DNA from: Cranoglanis bouderius
Lineage: Eukaryota; Chordata; Actinopteri; Siluriformes; Cranoglanididae
Length of the DNA stretch: 64,000 nucleotides
Direction: 5' to 3'
NCBI GenBank assembly: GCA_023630585.1
Contig: CM042545.1
Coordinates: 1,057,415-1,121,414 of the forward strand
Position numbers and translations under genes: made by a program. Each line of letters opens with the position of its first letter. Position 1 is the first letter of the stretch. Shown here piece after piece: positions 9,501 to 18,870 of this stretch. Below the pieces are notes generated by a model. It was not told the DNA's origin, did no database searches, and saw only the letters and a program-made list of their open reading frames with translations.

Positions 9501-11364
9501 TCATTCCCAGACATCCTGCCTGAGAAACACGAGGCGGTCTCATCTCCAGAGCTCCAACCGAAGGTCAACCAGGTGACCTCATTCCCAGACATCCTGCCTG
9601 AGACACACAAGGTGGTCTCATCTCCAGAGCCCCTGCCCGAGGCCGACCAGGCGGCCACCCAAGCCGAGGCCCTGCCCGACGCCGACCAGGCGGCCACCCA
9701 AGCTGAGGCCCTGCCCGACGCCGACCAGGCGGCCACCCAAGCCGAGGTCCTGCCCGAGACCGACCAGGCGGCCACCCAAACCAAGGCCCTGCCCGAGAGC
9801 GACCAGGCGGCCACCCAAGCCAAGGCCCTGCCCGAGGCCGACCAGGCGGCCGCCCACGTCTCTGCTCACTTCTGAGGCCGACGAGACTGCTCATCACCCT
9901 ATGCTCACACCAGATTCTGATGACGCGGCCTTCCAAGCGTTGTTCCCGCCTCATGACCATGGACAATGCCTGCCTCAGGACCTGGGGAGCAGAGTGGACA
10001 ATCTTGCCCAGAGGCCCAGGACCACCAGAGGGGGTAAAGTTTTGGCACTTTGGGAGCAGCGCCTTTGGTTGGGTTTGGTTGGTTCAATTACTGTGTGTTC
10101 TGTCCATACCAAGCCTGTTATCTTGTTTCTCATTTTCCTGGTTTTTGATCCTGTTTCCGTCCCTGTGTTTCTTGATCCCTGTCTAGTCCTGTTTATGCCT
10201 GTTCGTAGATCGCTCGACCCACGCCTGTTTATGACCACGTTTCTGCCTGCCGTTTTGGATTTGTGTGCCGGTGTACCTATTATTCTGATTGGTATTCCTA
10301 ATAAATTGACCTCAACTACTCTTGCATCCGCCTTGCCCCAATCATTACACTAATGTATGGGAATCTAAGCTGTTTTTTGTACTGATTTGATAATGTATAA
10401 GTCATAAAATAAATAATCTATAATAAAGTTTGTACTAAACAAAATAGGGTGCCTAAAACTTTTGCACTGTACTGTATATTTTCACTTAAGTATAATTTCT
10501 CAATTTGGCCACCCTTGGATATGCCACTCATTGCAGTACTATCATATTATATTACTCAGTGGCAGGTGTCTCTGCTTTTTATTTTGAATCTGCCTGCATT
10601 AGCCTAACTGTTCATGCTCATGGGGTTTTCTAGGACAGACCATTTTGCTGAGGAGGGTAACAGATGCGGTGGGTAACAGACAGCATCTATGTCTGTTTTC
10701 ATACTCGAATTACACAGAAGCCGGTCCTGGCAAATTTATTTTTAACACCCCTCATTATACAACTTAAACAGTATCACACACAGTACACAGTACAGTGGAA
10801 TAAGTTCAAATTGAAAAGACTTATATTATTAGTATGTGTTTATACTATACATTATATGTCAGGAGACATGTCCTGCAGTGTTCAGTTATAAGTGTGTACT
10901 TTATTTATTAAATATCATTAAATAAAACCTTATATGACATACTGTTTGCTTTCAAATTTAGTAGTATTTGTTTAATACATTAATTTGCAAAACACTTAAT
11001 TTTCATTACAAACCTGTTTCTCTGTTCTCTCTGCTGAAGCAGACACAATTCTATGTCCTTTGTGATCATCCATCGCACACATGTGACAGATACACTGCTG
11101 ATCCAAGCAGCAGAAGACCTCTAGCAGGTTATCGTGCCTAGAGCAAATCTTGTCCTGGAGAAACCCTGTGGCGTTCATTATTTTGTGGTGCTTTCCTGAG
11201 TGCAGTTCCTCATGGAGCTCAAAGTGAGTTGGACAGTAGGATTCCAAGCACACTAGACAAGACTTGATGGCTTTTTGTTTCTTTCCAGTGCAAGAACCAC
11301 ACTCCACATAGCCAAATGCGGCATAATTCTTATGTCTGGCCATTGTGTCCAAGAATCCTGACAT
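4570..11364 (-). CDS. TRIM16/finTRIM-like B-box, coiled-coil, B30.2 protein (six coding exons)
   Basis: Minus-strand gene with coding exons 11364-11014, 6932-6837, 6495-6262, 6135-5976, 5414-5364 and 5108-4570. All introns have GT-AG ends and the exons sum to 1431 nt, an open frame of 476 aa plus stop. Order: B-box 1 and B-box 2 (residues about 22-104), coiled coil (about 118-240), linker, then PRY-SPRY/B30.2 (about 300-476). Exon sizes of 96 and 234 bp for the coiled coil are typical of TRIM genes. No RING finger precedes the B-boxes: the first coding exon starts at an ATG just after a possible splice acceptor. This fits RING-less TRIM16-like proteins of fish, which act in innate immune or stress responses by protein binding. 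The frame is intact, so the gene is probably functional. The 4-kb intron between the first two exons holds a nested LTR element and MITE. An upstream RING or leader exon outside the recognised part cannot be excluded. Confidence 0.85.
5364..5414 (-). CDS. TRIM gene, 51-bp exon
   Basis: A small exon flanked by TTTCCATAG and CTGCAGT|GTAAGT. With the preceding G it codes VKQIQILTPMTREEVLQ, the usual short stretch before the PRY domain in finTRIM-type genes. The frame joins cleanly to the last exon. Confidence 0.8.
5466..5513. repeat. (TG)n microsatellite in TRIM intron
   Basis: Uninterrupted TG repeat of about 24 units; in transcript sense it is (CA)n. It lies about 50 bp upstream of the 51-bp exon acceptor in gene orientation. 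Confidence 0.95.
5976..6135 (-). CDS. TRIM gene, linker exon
   Basis: A 160-bp exon between GTTTGTAG and AGAG|GTAATG, coding the helical linker before B30.2 (TITVSSVLSFEEVAKSVTEL). It starts in phase 0 and ends in phase 1, which matches the next exon. Confidence 0.85.
6262..6495 (-). CDS. TRIM gene, 234-bp coiled-coil exon
   Basis: Codes the main TRIM coiled coil (RSAQAALEESEKTF through IHFLQ), 78 residues, phase 0 at both ends. The donor is CTGCAG|GTATTA. The acceptor TACATACAG lies directly beside a (TG)n tract in transcript sense (6503-6572). Confidence 0.9.
6503..6572. repeat. (CA)n microsatellite abutting a TRIM splice acceptor
   Basis: CA repeat of about 30 units; in transcript sense (TG)n running to within about 10 bp of the acceptor of the 234-bp exon, where a polypyrimidine tract would normally be. 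Confidence 0.95.
6837..6932 (-). CDS. TRIM gene, 96-bp coiled-coil exon
   Basis: A 96-bp exon flanked by TTTAACAG and AAG|GTATGT, coding 32 residues rich in K, E, Q and R (MKSQQRILDRKRELGELQKA). The length and heptad-like pattern match the 96-bp coiled-coil exon of TRIM genes. Confidence 0.85.
6933..7684. other. TRIM intron sequence
   Basis: AT-rich intron sequence between the 96-bp exon and the MITE. No feature recognised. Confidence 0.5.
8096..8612 (+). repeat. 5' LTR (517 bp) of the chimeric element
   Basis: TG...CA ends, a polyadenylation-type AATAAA at about 8563, and a 3' half repeated at 10088-10349. The first half is absent from the 3' copy. Confidence 0.88.
8628..9875 (+). CDS. Gag-like protein fused to METAP1-type C6H2 zinc finger and acidic tandem repeats (415 aa)
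   Basis: An intact 415-codon ORF starting 15 bp after the 5' LTR. Residues about 20-110 resemble the Gag N-terminal domain of Sushi/RTL-type Gypsy elements (PFEGVGGSLEGFFFQCQLYF, then LTGSAREWA). Residues 154-197 form a zinc finger with ligands C154, C159, C167, C170, C181, C185, H193 and H197; landmarks EAKLRCPTC, YCSQACFKGSW and THKWLHK are those of the ribosome-associated N-terminal finger of methionine aminopeptidase 1. The peptidase domain is absent. From about residue 213 the protein is Pro/Glu/Ala-rich repeats (STPELQPETHE and DQAATQAEALPDA types). In typical Gag a CCHC knuckle would follow; here the captured finger may take its place. That role is inference. The long open frame suggests selection before or shortly after insertion. 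Confidence 0.85.
   Translation: MDAAGECHTRDFVPAFNSVRFPQWTFLDVPAPFEGVGGSLEGFFFQCQLYFSSLVDPKPSEKQWLGFMLSQLTGSAREWAECLTAKGSYVLSSVTQFMELLVKAFQGSEVSTNRERRLEGASWLDRVPWMYTSYYEREQVDVAASTAQLQPQECATKGCSKEAKLRCPTCVELGLQVSHYCSQACFKGSWCTHKWLHKRAGAERQSEASVATSTPELQPETHEMVSSAELTPEVNMMTSSQVTFQPEAHEATSSPELQPEAHEATSSPELLPETHEAVSSPELQPKVNQATSFPDILPEKHEAVSSPELQPKVNQVTSFPDILPETHKVVSSPEPLPEADQAATQAEALPDADQAATQAEALPDADQAATQAEVLPETDQAATQTKALPESDQAATQAKALPEADQAAAHVSAHF
9262..9860 (+). repeat. In-frame coding tandem repeats
   Basis: The 3' half of the chimeric ORF is built of repeats. From about 9262 to 9630 imperfect units contain CCTCxTCTCCAGAGCTCC. From about 9640 to 9855 there are roughly five copies of a 39-bp (13-aa) unit coding DQAATQAEALPDA-like sequence. 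All units are multiples of three, so the frame is kept. Confidence 0.9.
10088..10349 (+). repeat. 3' LTR, 5'-truncated
   Basis: Aligns without gaps to 8351-8612. The sequence just upstream (GGTTGGGTTTGGTTGG) is unrelated to the missing LTR half, so the deletion took the LTR start and probably the polypurine tract. Confidence 0.88.
10475..11013. other. TRIM intron sequence
   Basis: AT-rich intron between the MITE and the B-box exon. No further feature recognised. Confidence 0.5.
11014..11364 (-). CDS. TRIM gene, first coding exon: B-boxes
   Basis: Encodes residues 1-117. B-box 1 ligands include C22, C25, C36, C39, C44 and H47. B-box 2 ligands are C74, H77, C85, D88, C93, C96, H101 and H104, a full CHC(D)C2H2 set. 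The exon ends AGAAACAG|GTTTGT in phase 0. The ATG at 11364-11362 is followed by a second in-frame ATG seven codons on. A possible acceptor (TTTTTGTCCTAG) lies about 10 bp upstream of the ATG, so a 5' untranslated exon may exist. Confidence 0.85.
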
Positions 11365-11736
11365 GTTTTAAAATACTAGGACAAAAAGCTCTAGTAAACA
11401 CACAGAAGTTTAAAAATTATGTACACAGCCACCACACCAGTCAAATATCACACCCAGTGACTGAGTAGGAAGAAGAGATAAGTCTAATTTACTTTTAGGA
11501 GGGAGAAGAGGAGGGGAAGGGAGATAGAGATTAAATTTCACCTAAGTTATGTAGTCAGCATTAAGATATAAATATAACTGAAGGCAGCCATCTATCCATA
11601 CCACAGCACATAATGCATAGCAGTGGATGTCTTGGGCATTAAGGAAGGTGTCAGCATGGCAGCCTGTTCCATGTTGCTTAATCCTTCAGAGTTATCTGAT
11701 CTGTCTTCCCACATTACATTCAGCAGTGGTGAATTG
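11365..11736. other. Upstream region of the TRIM gene
   Basis: Contains a purine-rich stretch (GGAGGGAGAAGAGGAGGGG, about 11497) and no clear TATA or CpG promoter. The start of transcription is not identified. Confidence 0.4.
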
Positions 11737-13342
11737 GACTACTGCAACTCTCTCCTAGCAGGTCTGCCTCTGAGTGCCATTTGACCTCTGCAACTGATAC
11801 AGAATGCAGCCGCATGACTGGTTTTCAACCTTCCTAAGTTCTCCCACACCACCCCATTGCTACACTCCCTCCACTGGCTTCCTGTAGCTGCCCACATCAG
11901 ATCTAAAACACTGATGCTCACGTACCCGCTAGCGCTAGTAGTGCGTCATAGCTACTTCTTTGGTTTGTGTATCAATCTGTATAACAGGATACACGGTAAT
12001 GGACCAGAATACTAGGTTCGCTACAGAGGGCAAAAATGAGATAAATAACAACACAAAAACCAGACAGACCAGGAAAATGACTTTCACCAAGATGGTTTTG
12101 TTTACTTTGCAGGAAAGTTTAAATGAATGCAAATATGAAATAAAATAATGAAACAATAAAATGATATAAACACAAATTAAATTGTCTCTTTCTCTTTCCC
12201 TTTAAGAAATGTAGGTTTTGAGCTCCTTTGTAGGTTCTTGATTTAATTATATCTATTTATATTATATTTGTTTACTTGGTATTTAAATCGTCCTTTTGTA
12301 TATCAATTTGTGTTTTAGTTGACTTAAATTCGATTTTAGTTTGATGTCGCTTTCTAATTTCTTCTAGTTTTTTGGAGCTTTGTTTCTGTTATTGCCTTGG
12401 TTGAATTAGAACCTTTAACTCACAAAAGAAAATACAATTTCAATAAACAGATTACTGAAACAGAAATAATTTAACTCAAAATAATACAAAACTCAACAGT
12501 AATTCACCGTATATGAACAGTTCTCAGTCCATGGAGCAATTGTGAGTGTACGTGTGCAAAAAAAAAAAAAAAAAGTCCTTTGAATCCAAGTGACGAATCC
12601 AATGAATGCAAAAGTCTCTTGGTATAGTGTAGTGCAAATGTCTGTGGTGTAAACATTCAATAGTGCAACAGTCAGTTCTGTGCAATGTTGAGGTAATCGA
12701 TAAGAAATACCAATAAGGCTGAAAGAATTCCACTTGTGACAGCAGATAAGGCACTGATCACTTGACGAATCGCAGAATCCCTTCTTCTCGTCTCTTTTAG
12801 GGTTCTCAAACTGGGAGGCTCACCATCTCAGGATCACAGCTTATTCCAGACTCAAAAAAAACCCTGACCAAATCCGGGGATTTCAATACAGAAATAATCA
12901 AACGCGTCAGATTATACAGGGCTCACGATCGGCTATCATCCACTTCAATATCATCAATCATCGCACTTTTAATCTGCTATGATGACACCCGCGATCTGCA
13001 AAGCGCGTGCTCTCTCTGTGATTATTGCGTCTCATCTCAATGACGTCTCATCTATTGTGTCTCAACTCAGCGCCTGTCATTTGACAAACGTCACCTGCGT
13101 TGGGTTACACCTGCCTACAAACCCAAAAATGTACCAGCACCCACTTACCTCAGAGCTCTTATCACACCCCGCACTGCACCACGCTCCCTCCAATTCTCTA
13201 GCACTGCTCGACTAGTCCCACCATCTCTCAGGGTACAAGGAAGGCATGCATCAAAACTCTTCTCTGTTCTGGCACCTAGGTGATGGAATGAACTTCCCCT
13301 AGAACTTCCCCTGAAAACCCGAGACTCTGCCTTTAGGTCTGA
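11737..13342 (+). pseudogene. L2-like LINE C-terminal fragment interrupted by an insertion
   Basis: Plus-strand 11737-11928 reads LDYCNSLLAGLPL ... NAAA ... LHWLPV (with stops), and 13111-13342 continues with the usual YLQALI... FSVLAP...W-ELPL region in degraded form. The two halves are adjacent in a typical L2-like LINE, so 11929-13109 is an insertion. Coding is broken by several stops. Confidence 0.75.
11929..13109. mobile_element. Unclassified 1.18-kb insertion in the LINE
   Basis: Splits the LINE copy between GCTCACGTAC and CCTGCCTACAAACC. No ORF of note. Its right end, read on the minus strand, begins TGTAACCCAACG, as an LTR might; the left end does not offer a matching CA, so the type is open. 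It contains direct repeats of a GACGTCTCATCT/TGTCTCAACTC type near 13030-13065. Confidence 0.5.
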
Positions 13343-13745
13343 CAACAAGGCGGCCCTCCGCACAGCAAGGACCAATCTGTCCCGCCTGTCTGTGATGATG
13401 ACGCCTCGCTCTCAGATGCACTGAATGATTTCTACGCAAGGTTCGAAGCACAGAACAACATGTCAGCGAGGAAGACCACCCCAACTCCCATTGACCAAGT
13501 ACTTTGTCTGTCTGCAGTGGACATCAGGAAAACTGTCCAGAGTCAACCCACAGAAAGATGCAGGTCTTACTTGGCCGGCTGCTCAGGGAATGTGCTGATC
13601 AGCTTGCAAATGTCCTCACAGACATCTTCAACATTTCCCTGACCCAAGCAGTCATCCCAGTGTGCTTCAAGACAACCACCATCATCTCTGTGTCAAAGCA
13701 ATCATCTGTGTCCTGCCTGAATGACTACTGGCCTGTTGGCTATGA
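13343..13745 (+). pseudogene. LINE reverse transcriptase N-terminal fragment
   Basis: Frames at 13343-13745 show the start of an RT domain of Rex/L2-like fish LINEs: NPQKDAG, then GRLLRECADQLANVLTDIFN, SLTQAVIPVCFKTTTI and SCLNDYWPVG, with frameshifts between. It belongs to the same class as the minus-strand LINE at 18900-21665. Confidence 0.75.
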
Positions 13746-13799
13746 TCAGCTGGTTGTAAACGTTTTTTATGTCGTACAGGACAAAGGGTACATGATGTA

Positions 13800-14357
13800 C
13801 ACTATATGGCCACTAATTTTTCTTATGTCTTAGTCTTTTTATGTTTCTTATGTCTTATAGAGCAGAGGGTACATTATGTACACCATATGTACTTTTTGAA
13901 CATCCCATTCCAGATGTAGTCGATGTAGTTGCTGTTATAATAACCTCCACTCTTCTAGGAAGGTTTTCCACTAGATTTTGGAGTGTGGCTGTGGGGATTT
14001 GCCCATTCAGCCACAAGAGAATTAGTGAGGTCAGGTAATGTTGATGGGCAAGGAGGCCTGGGGTTCAGTCGGGATTCCAATTCATCCCAAAGGTGTTCAG
14101 TGGGGTTGAGGTTAGGCCTTTGTGCAGGCCACTCAACTGCTTCCATTCCAACCTTGGCCAACTTTGTGTACAGGGGTATTGGCATGCTGAAACAGGATTG
14201 GACCAGGCCCCTTAGTTCCAGTGAAATTAAATTGTAATGCTACAGCATACAAAGACATTCTAGACAATTGTGTGCTTTCAACTTTGTACCAACAGTTTGG
14301 GGAAGGCTCACATATGGGTGTGAGTGTCAGATGTCCACAAACATTGGCCATATAGTG
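13800..14357 (-). mobile_element. Deleted Tc1/mariner-like element with transposase remnant
   Basis: TIRs CACTATATGGCCA at both ends, perfect over 13 bp and flanked by TA. The minus-strand remnant carries GPILFQHANTPVH (second catalytic Asp changed to Ala) and WPAQRPNLNPTEHLWDEL (third catalytic Glu). The first catalytic region is deleted, so it is inactive. Confidence 0.85.
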
Positions 14358-14826
14358 TAATTACACATGAAGTAAATTCATAACTGTAATCAACCACAGA
14401 AACCTGGCTGCCACTTTATATCTTAAGCACAGTGTTTGCTTTTGATGCAGTACAAGCCATTTTGCTATTTGTTGTATTATTTTCCTCAAAGAGCTGATTT
14501 TCCAAAGAATGAAAAATCATCCTCTCTGGAAACTTTTCAGTTCTCATCAGGTTACCTCTGGCTCCAAATGAGTATATTCCCTGCTGTTATATAGTGTGCG
14601 TATTTAACTAGTGTTCTGTTTTGCTCCTTTTTAACTTCCATAGCAGTGAGAGTCACCGAGATCACCTATGCCATAAGGTCATGAGGGACCAACTCTAGGA
14701 TGGGGCTATTCAAATGGTGGCCTGTGGGCAAAATACAACCCATTTATCAATTCAGACTGGCCCTCAAATCAGTTCTGACAATTAATAAATTCATTAAAAT
14801 TTTGAGATATAAAAATCTGTAAAATA
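14358..14826. other. Sequence without recognised features
   Basis: AT-rich spacer between two Tc1 remnants. The part near 14710-14790 may be an old repeat. Confidence 0.4.
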
Positions 14827-15690
14827 CAGTGGTTCTTGAAAGTTTGTAAACCTTTTAAAATTTTCTATATTTCTGCATAAATATGACCTAAACCATCATC
14901 GGATTGTCCTAAAAGTAGATAAAGAGAACCAAATGAGACAAAAATATTATAACTGATCATGTATTTATTGAGGAAAATTATCCAATATTACATATCTGTG
15001 AGTGGCAAATGTATGTAAACCTTTGCTTTCAGTATCTGGTGTGGCCCCCTTGTGCAGCAATAACTGCAACTAAAAGTTTCCAGTAACTGTTGAACAGTCC
15101 TGCACATCAGCTTGGAGAAATTTTAGCCCATTCCTCACTACAGAACAGGATATGAGCTGCTTGTTCAGGTCTTTCCTCAACATTTCTATTGGATTAAGGT
15201 CAGGACTTTACCAACTGTGAAACACAGGGACTCGACAGCTTGCATTCATTGATTCAACTATGAATTCTGCATCATATCAAAGAGTGATTGAAGATAATGT
15301 GAGGCCAACTGTCCGAAAGTTGAATTTGAACTGAAAGTGGACTTTTCAACAGGATAATGATCCTAAGCACACTAGCAAATCCACCAAGTAATGGCTCAAA
15401 ATGAAGAAATGGAGGGTTACTTAATGGCCTAGTCAAAGCCCGGATTTAAATCGCATTGAATGAGGGGGGTATTTGCAACGGGCAGCACATGCAAGAAAAC
15501 CCTCAAACATCTTGCAGCTGAAAGAATATTGCATGGAAAGGTGGTCGAAAATTATAGCAAGCCTGGTGGACAATTATGCAAAATGCCTACAAGCAGTTAA
15601 TTCTGCTAAAGGGGGTGTAAGGAATTACAGACTGCCTCTAAACATATTCCACTCCAAGGCAGTTGTTGGAAAAGCTCATCCCTGAAAAAG
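14827..15690 (+). mobile_element. Decayed Tc1-like element (family B)
   Basis: 5' TIR CAGTGGTTCTTGAAAGTTTG preceded by TA. Plus-strand remnants include WTFQQDNDPKHTSKSTK-like sequence with a stop in place of one residue (about 15339-15395) and the SPDLN region (about 15436). Many stops. The same TIR family appears inverted at 50900-51072. Confidence 0.8.
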
Positions 15691-15699
15691 GCTTAATTA

Positions 15700-16146
15700 T
15701 CAAAGGAACAATACAACTCGGTCTCAGCAATATGTGTATAATACCACCTGAAGCGACCTTCAATCAGTTATAGCATGGGACATCAAAAATCTTCCCTTAA
15801 CAAAGGGTTACATGACTGTAATTATCATTCAGAAAGACATATGTCTAGACAATCCTATCACCTCACCATTTGGGGGTCACACCTGTAACGACATCAGTAC
15901 TGTGAGTACGGAAAGTGATCACATCAAATGCTATCCTTAATTTAAATTTAGAGTGAAACTTCATTTACATTACTTGCAGAAAACCTGGTTTGAAATACAG
16001 TATAAAAGGTCTGTGCTGATATTGTTCGGGGTTCACTTTGACTCCTATGAACCCTAAGTGCTTCATGTACTTTGCCACTGCCATGCTGCAATAAAGTTAT
16101 TCTTCATTGAGATCTTCAACACCACATCTTCTTTATTTTTCTTACA
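15700..16146 (+). repeat. 5' LTR of an endogenous retrovirus
   Basis: TATAAAAGG at 16001-16009, AATAAA at 16090-16095 and a terminal TTTCTTACA at 16146 are followed by TTGGCAAGCCACCCAGCGAG, a primer-binding-site-type start (TGG). The left end is uncertain because it runs into the Tc1 remnant. No 3' LTR is present in the window. Confidence 0.65.
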
Positions 16147-16189
16147 TTGGCAAGCCACCCAGCGAGGGATTCCTGAAGAAAAAAAAAGC

Positions 16190-16200
16190 AGGGAAAGGTA
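16190..16200 (+). promoter_or_regulatory. Leader splice donor of the endogenous retrovirus
   Basis: GGGAAAG|GTAAGA, with the exon end at 16197, lies about 50 bp after the LTR, the usual place of the major splice donor in retroviral leaders. Confidence 0.5.
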
Positions 16201-16495
16201 AGAAAGACAGGTTTTTCTTCTTTTGTGCTGTTTTTGTCAGGGAACCCCTTCATTTAAAAAATCTAGAAAAGAAAATTTTAAAAATAGAAGAGAATTTAGT
16301 TCTCTTTAGTTCTTAAGCCTATTCTGTACAATTCTGTTTAAGATTCTAACAGAACTGAATCAGCCCAACGCAGTGTGGTGACAGAGCTGTAGTGGAATTG
16401 TTGTTTCTAAAGTAACTGAAGCAAAGTGCTTAGGTTATTGGATTATAGGTTAATAGCTATTGGATTACTGTACATAATTCAATAAGGTTTTGAGT

Positions 16496-17971
16496 ATGGA
16501 AGAGCTGATTGTTAAATACATCGCTAAGCATGGCTCACAGGGAATGTATGACGGGATAGAGAACGTTGCTGATAAGCCGTATGAGTGGGCTATCTCCCCG
16601 TTTGAAAATTATCCCAAAATGCCTAGAAATAAAAAAGGAAAAGTTGCAAATGTGCTTCAAGCGGTTTTTGCTTCATATAAAGTGACTAAGTGAATGCTAG
16701 ATGAAGTGGAGGCTGAAAATGCGTGGATTCACTCTAGACTCAGTGACAAGGTAATTTCTATAAAAAAATTACCTGGTTAGTGAAACAATTTGGACAGAGG
16801 AAAAGATCAGAATGCAGAATGAGATCGCACATCTTAAAACTAACAGTAGCATGCTTAGATCATCCACTGAAACATTGTCCCATGAGTTGGATGAAGCACA
16901 GGCTGCTTGTCAGTTTATGATTAAAAAAAAAAAAAAATACATTTGAGAAAAACACCAGTAAGAGATCTGTGGCTGCCATGCTTTGTAACCGAGTTTCAGA
17001 TTTTCAGGAAGTTGCTGATAAGGGTTGGGAGAGAGATTCTCAATCATTTAGCAGTAGTCAACACTCTGACTGTACAGTTAGATTTCCCATGGCACCAGTT
17101 CACTCCACTACTACCATGCGTAATAGTGAAGAAGGGGAGGGGCTAATGACTTCTACAATGGTCAGTGGGTTTAACTAGAAGCTGTGATTAAGAACATTGG
17201 AAAATTTGACCCCTCCAAACAGAATCCATTAGATTTTTTAAAAAACTTGGAGCAATATTCAGACGTGTACAAGTACAGATGGTGATGCATGCGTGTTGCT
17301 AACTATGTGTCTGCCCGATACTCTGTCAGGAGCCTTAAATGAGAAAGTGCAGTGAGAACTGCAAATAAATTGGAAAAGAAGCAGGTATTGCTTGAAGTTT
17401 TAGGAATGATGTCAGTTGATTGGGATAAAATAGCTGAGATGACCATGAGAAAAGTGGAGCACCCAGTGGCATTTTCAGAACGGTTATTGGAGGCGTTTAA
17501 AACTTTCAGTGGCAATCCTGATATCACTCAGGATGATGTCGGCTTCAAATCTGCCCTACTTAGCAAGTGTGACCCACTCACCCGTTCTGCTGTGGCACTG
17601 CATGTGATACATCTCCCTGAGTATAATGACATTATTGCCAAAATGACACAGTTTTACAACAGTAATGCTAATTCAAAGAAATCTCATCCTGTGTCAGCAA
17701 TCGGTGTTAAAAGGCCCTACCTGAATGGAGGCCACAAGGTTTCCTGGATAAACGAGGGCCATGGTACTGGAGATAGAAAGGAGAGACCACCTGCTTATAG
17801 CCCTGATAACCCCCAGTGTGTTATTCATGTGGTAAAGAGGGACGTATTTCAAGGGACTGCAAGAGTATTTCTAAGAGAACAGCTCCTAAAATTGATCTTA
17901 ACCAGTTACAGGCTACAGTAAACAGACTGAACAAGGAGAATGAGGAACTGCGTGCTCAAATTGAGCTTTAA
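16496..17971 (+). pseudogene. Endogenous retrovirus gag (decayed, 3'-truncated)
   Basis: Starts MEELIVKYIAKHG and breaks at a stop after 66 codons. Capsid-like sequence resumes at about 17190 and 17352-17800, where the segment FSERLLEAFKTFSGNPD resembles the conserved capsid region of gamma- and epsilon-like retroviruses. A frame change leads into a nucleocapsid knuckle (17819-17860) of CX2CX4RX4C form, with Arg where the zinc-binding His is expected. A short Leu/Glu-rich heptad segment follows and the frame stops at 17971. No pol or env follows; the next feature is a Tc1 element. Old, inactive copy. The retroviral subgroup is inferred from the capsid only. Confidence 0.7.
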
Positions 17972-18039
17972 AGCCATGCCTTCTTCAGCATTGGGATCAC
18001 AGCCCTCCATTTCACATTTCAATCCTACATAGCCACGTA

Positions 18040-18870
18040 CAGTGGGTATAGAAAAGAATCACCCCCCCCCCCCCTTTAAAATAATCACATTTTGTTGCTT
18101 TTCAGCCTGAAATGAAGACGGACACAGTTTTTGTTTTATCCAGCTGTATTTACTCAGTGCAACTTATAACATCCAAGTGAAAGATATAACACCATCATGT
18201 CAGAAAATTTAAAAAAAAAAATTAAAAACCAGAATCACTGAGTTTAACCGGATATTATCACCTCCATGCTTTACTGTAGGAATGGTTTTATTTGGGTGGT
18301 GAGCTGTATTGGATTTCCACCAGACATATCATTTGTGTTGAGGCCAGATAATCCAATTTTATTTTCATCTGACCCTAACACCTTTTTCCATGTGGCCTCA
18401 GAATCTTCAAGGCGCATTTTGGCAAAGCTCAGTCGTGGGTGGCTTTTTTCTTGCAACCCTCCCATACAAGCCATATTTGTGGAGAATTTGTGATATTGTT
18501 GTCACATGCACACAATGACCACTCTTTGTCATAAATTCTTGCAACTGCTTCAGAGTTCCTGTAGGCCTCTTGGTAACCTCTCTGACCAGTTTCCTCCTGA
18601 CTCTTTCATCCAGTTTGGAGCAAAGTCCTGATCCAGGGAGGGTCTGGGTTGTACCAAATACCTTCCACTTCTTAATAATAGACTTCACTGTACTTCTAGG
18701 CATTGATAAAGCCTTTGAATTTTTTTTGTATCCATCTCCTGACTTGTGCCTGTCCACAACTTTATCCCGGAGAACTTTTGACAGTACCTTGCCACCCATA
18801 GTTGATTGTTTGCTTCAGTTTCACTTTCAGTTTCAGTTTGGCACCTCTCAAGATCAGAGGGCAAACTGTG
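18040..18870 (-). mobile_element. Tc1-like element with transposase N-terminus
   Basis: Left TIR CAGTGGGTATAGAAAAGAAT preceded by TA, with a poly-C expansion. The minus strand at 18799-18407 codes an intact 130-aa N-terminal region (paired-like helix-turn-helix; VDRHKSGDGYKKNSKALSMP and STVKSIIKKWK). The next part has DSEATWKKVLGSDENKIGL, with the first catalytic Asp (SDENK). The remaining DDE domain and the other TIR are lost. Confidence 0.85.

Larger units (their letters stand above)
8096..10349 (+). mobile_element. Non-autonomous LTR retroelement with chimeric Gag/METAP1-finger ORF
   Basis: Starts TGTTACGATT and ends ATCATTACA, flanked by the 5-bp target duplication CTAAT (8091-8095 and 10350-10354). 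Comparison with the uninterrupted MITE copies (CTAATGTTTGGGAATC region) confirms the empty site. The 5' LTR is 8096-8612. The 3' LTR has lost its first half and is 10088-10349. Over the shared 262 positions I count about 12 mismatches and no indel, mostly transitions. There is no protease, reverse transcriptase or integrase; the only ORF is at 8628-9875. It must depend on a related Gypsy element for movement. Confidence 0.9.
7685..10474 (-). mobile_element. Non-autonomous Tc1-like element split by an LTR element (family A copy 2)
   Basis: TIRs CAGTACTTTGCAAAAGTTTT (7685) and AAAACTTTTGCACTGTACTG (ending 10474), flanked by TA on both sides as for Tc1/mariner. Without the insertion at 8096-10349 and one copy of its 5-bp duplication the element would be about 530 bp. 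It holds a fragment of a transposase C-terminus (SPEELWLVLQDAQ) and no full ORF. It lies in the large TRIM intron. Confidence 0.85.

Noticed and set aside
9347..9966. Minus-strand repeat-rich ORFs opposite the chimeric ORF
   Set aside because: Shadow frames of the coding tandem repeats on the plus strand; no homology.
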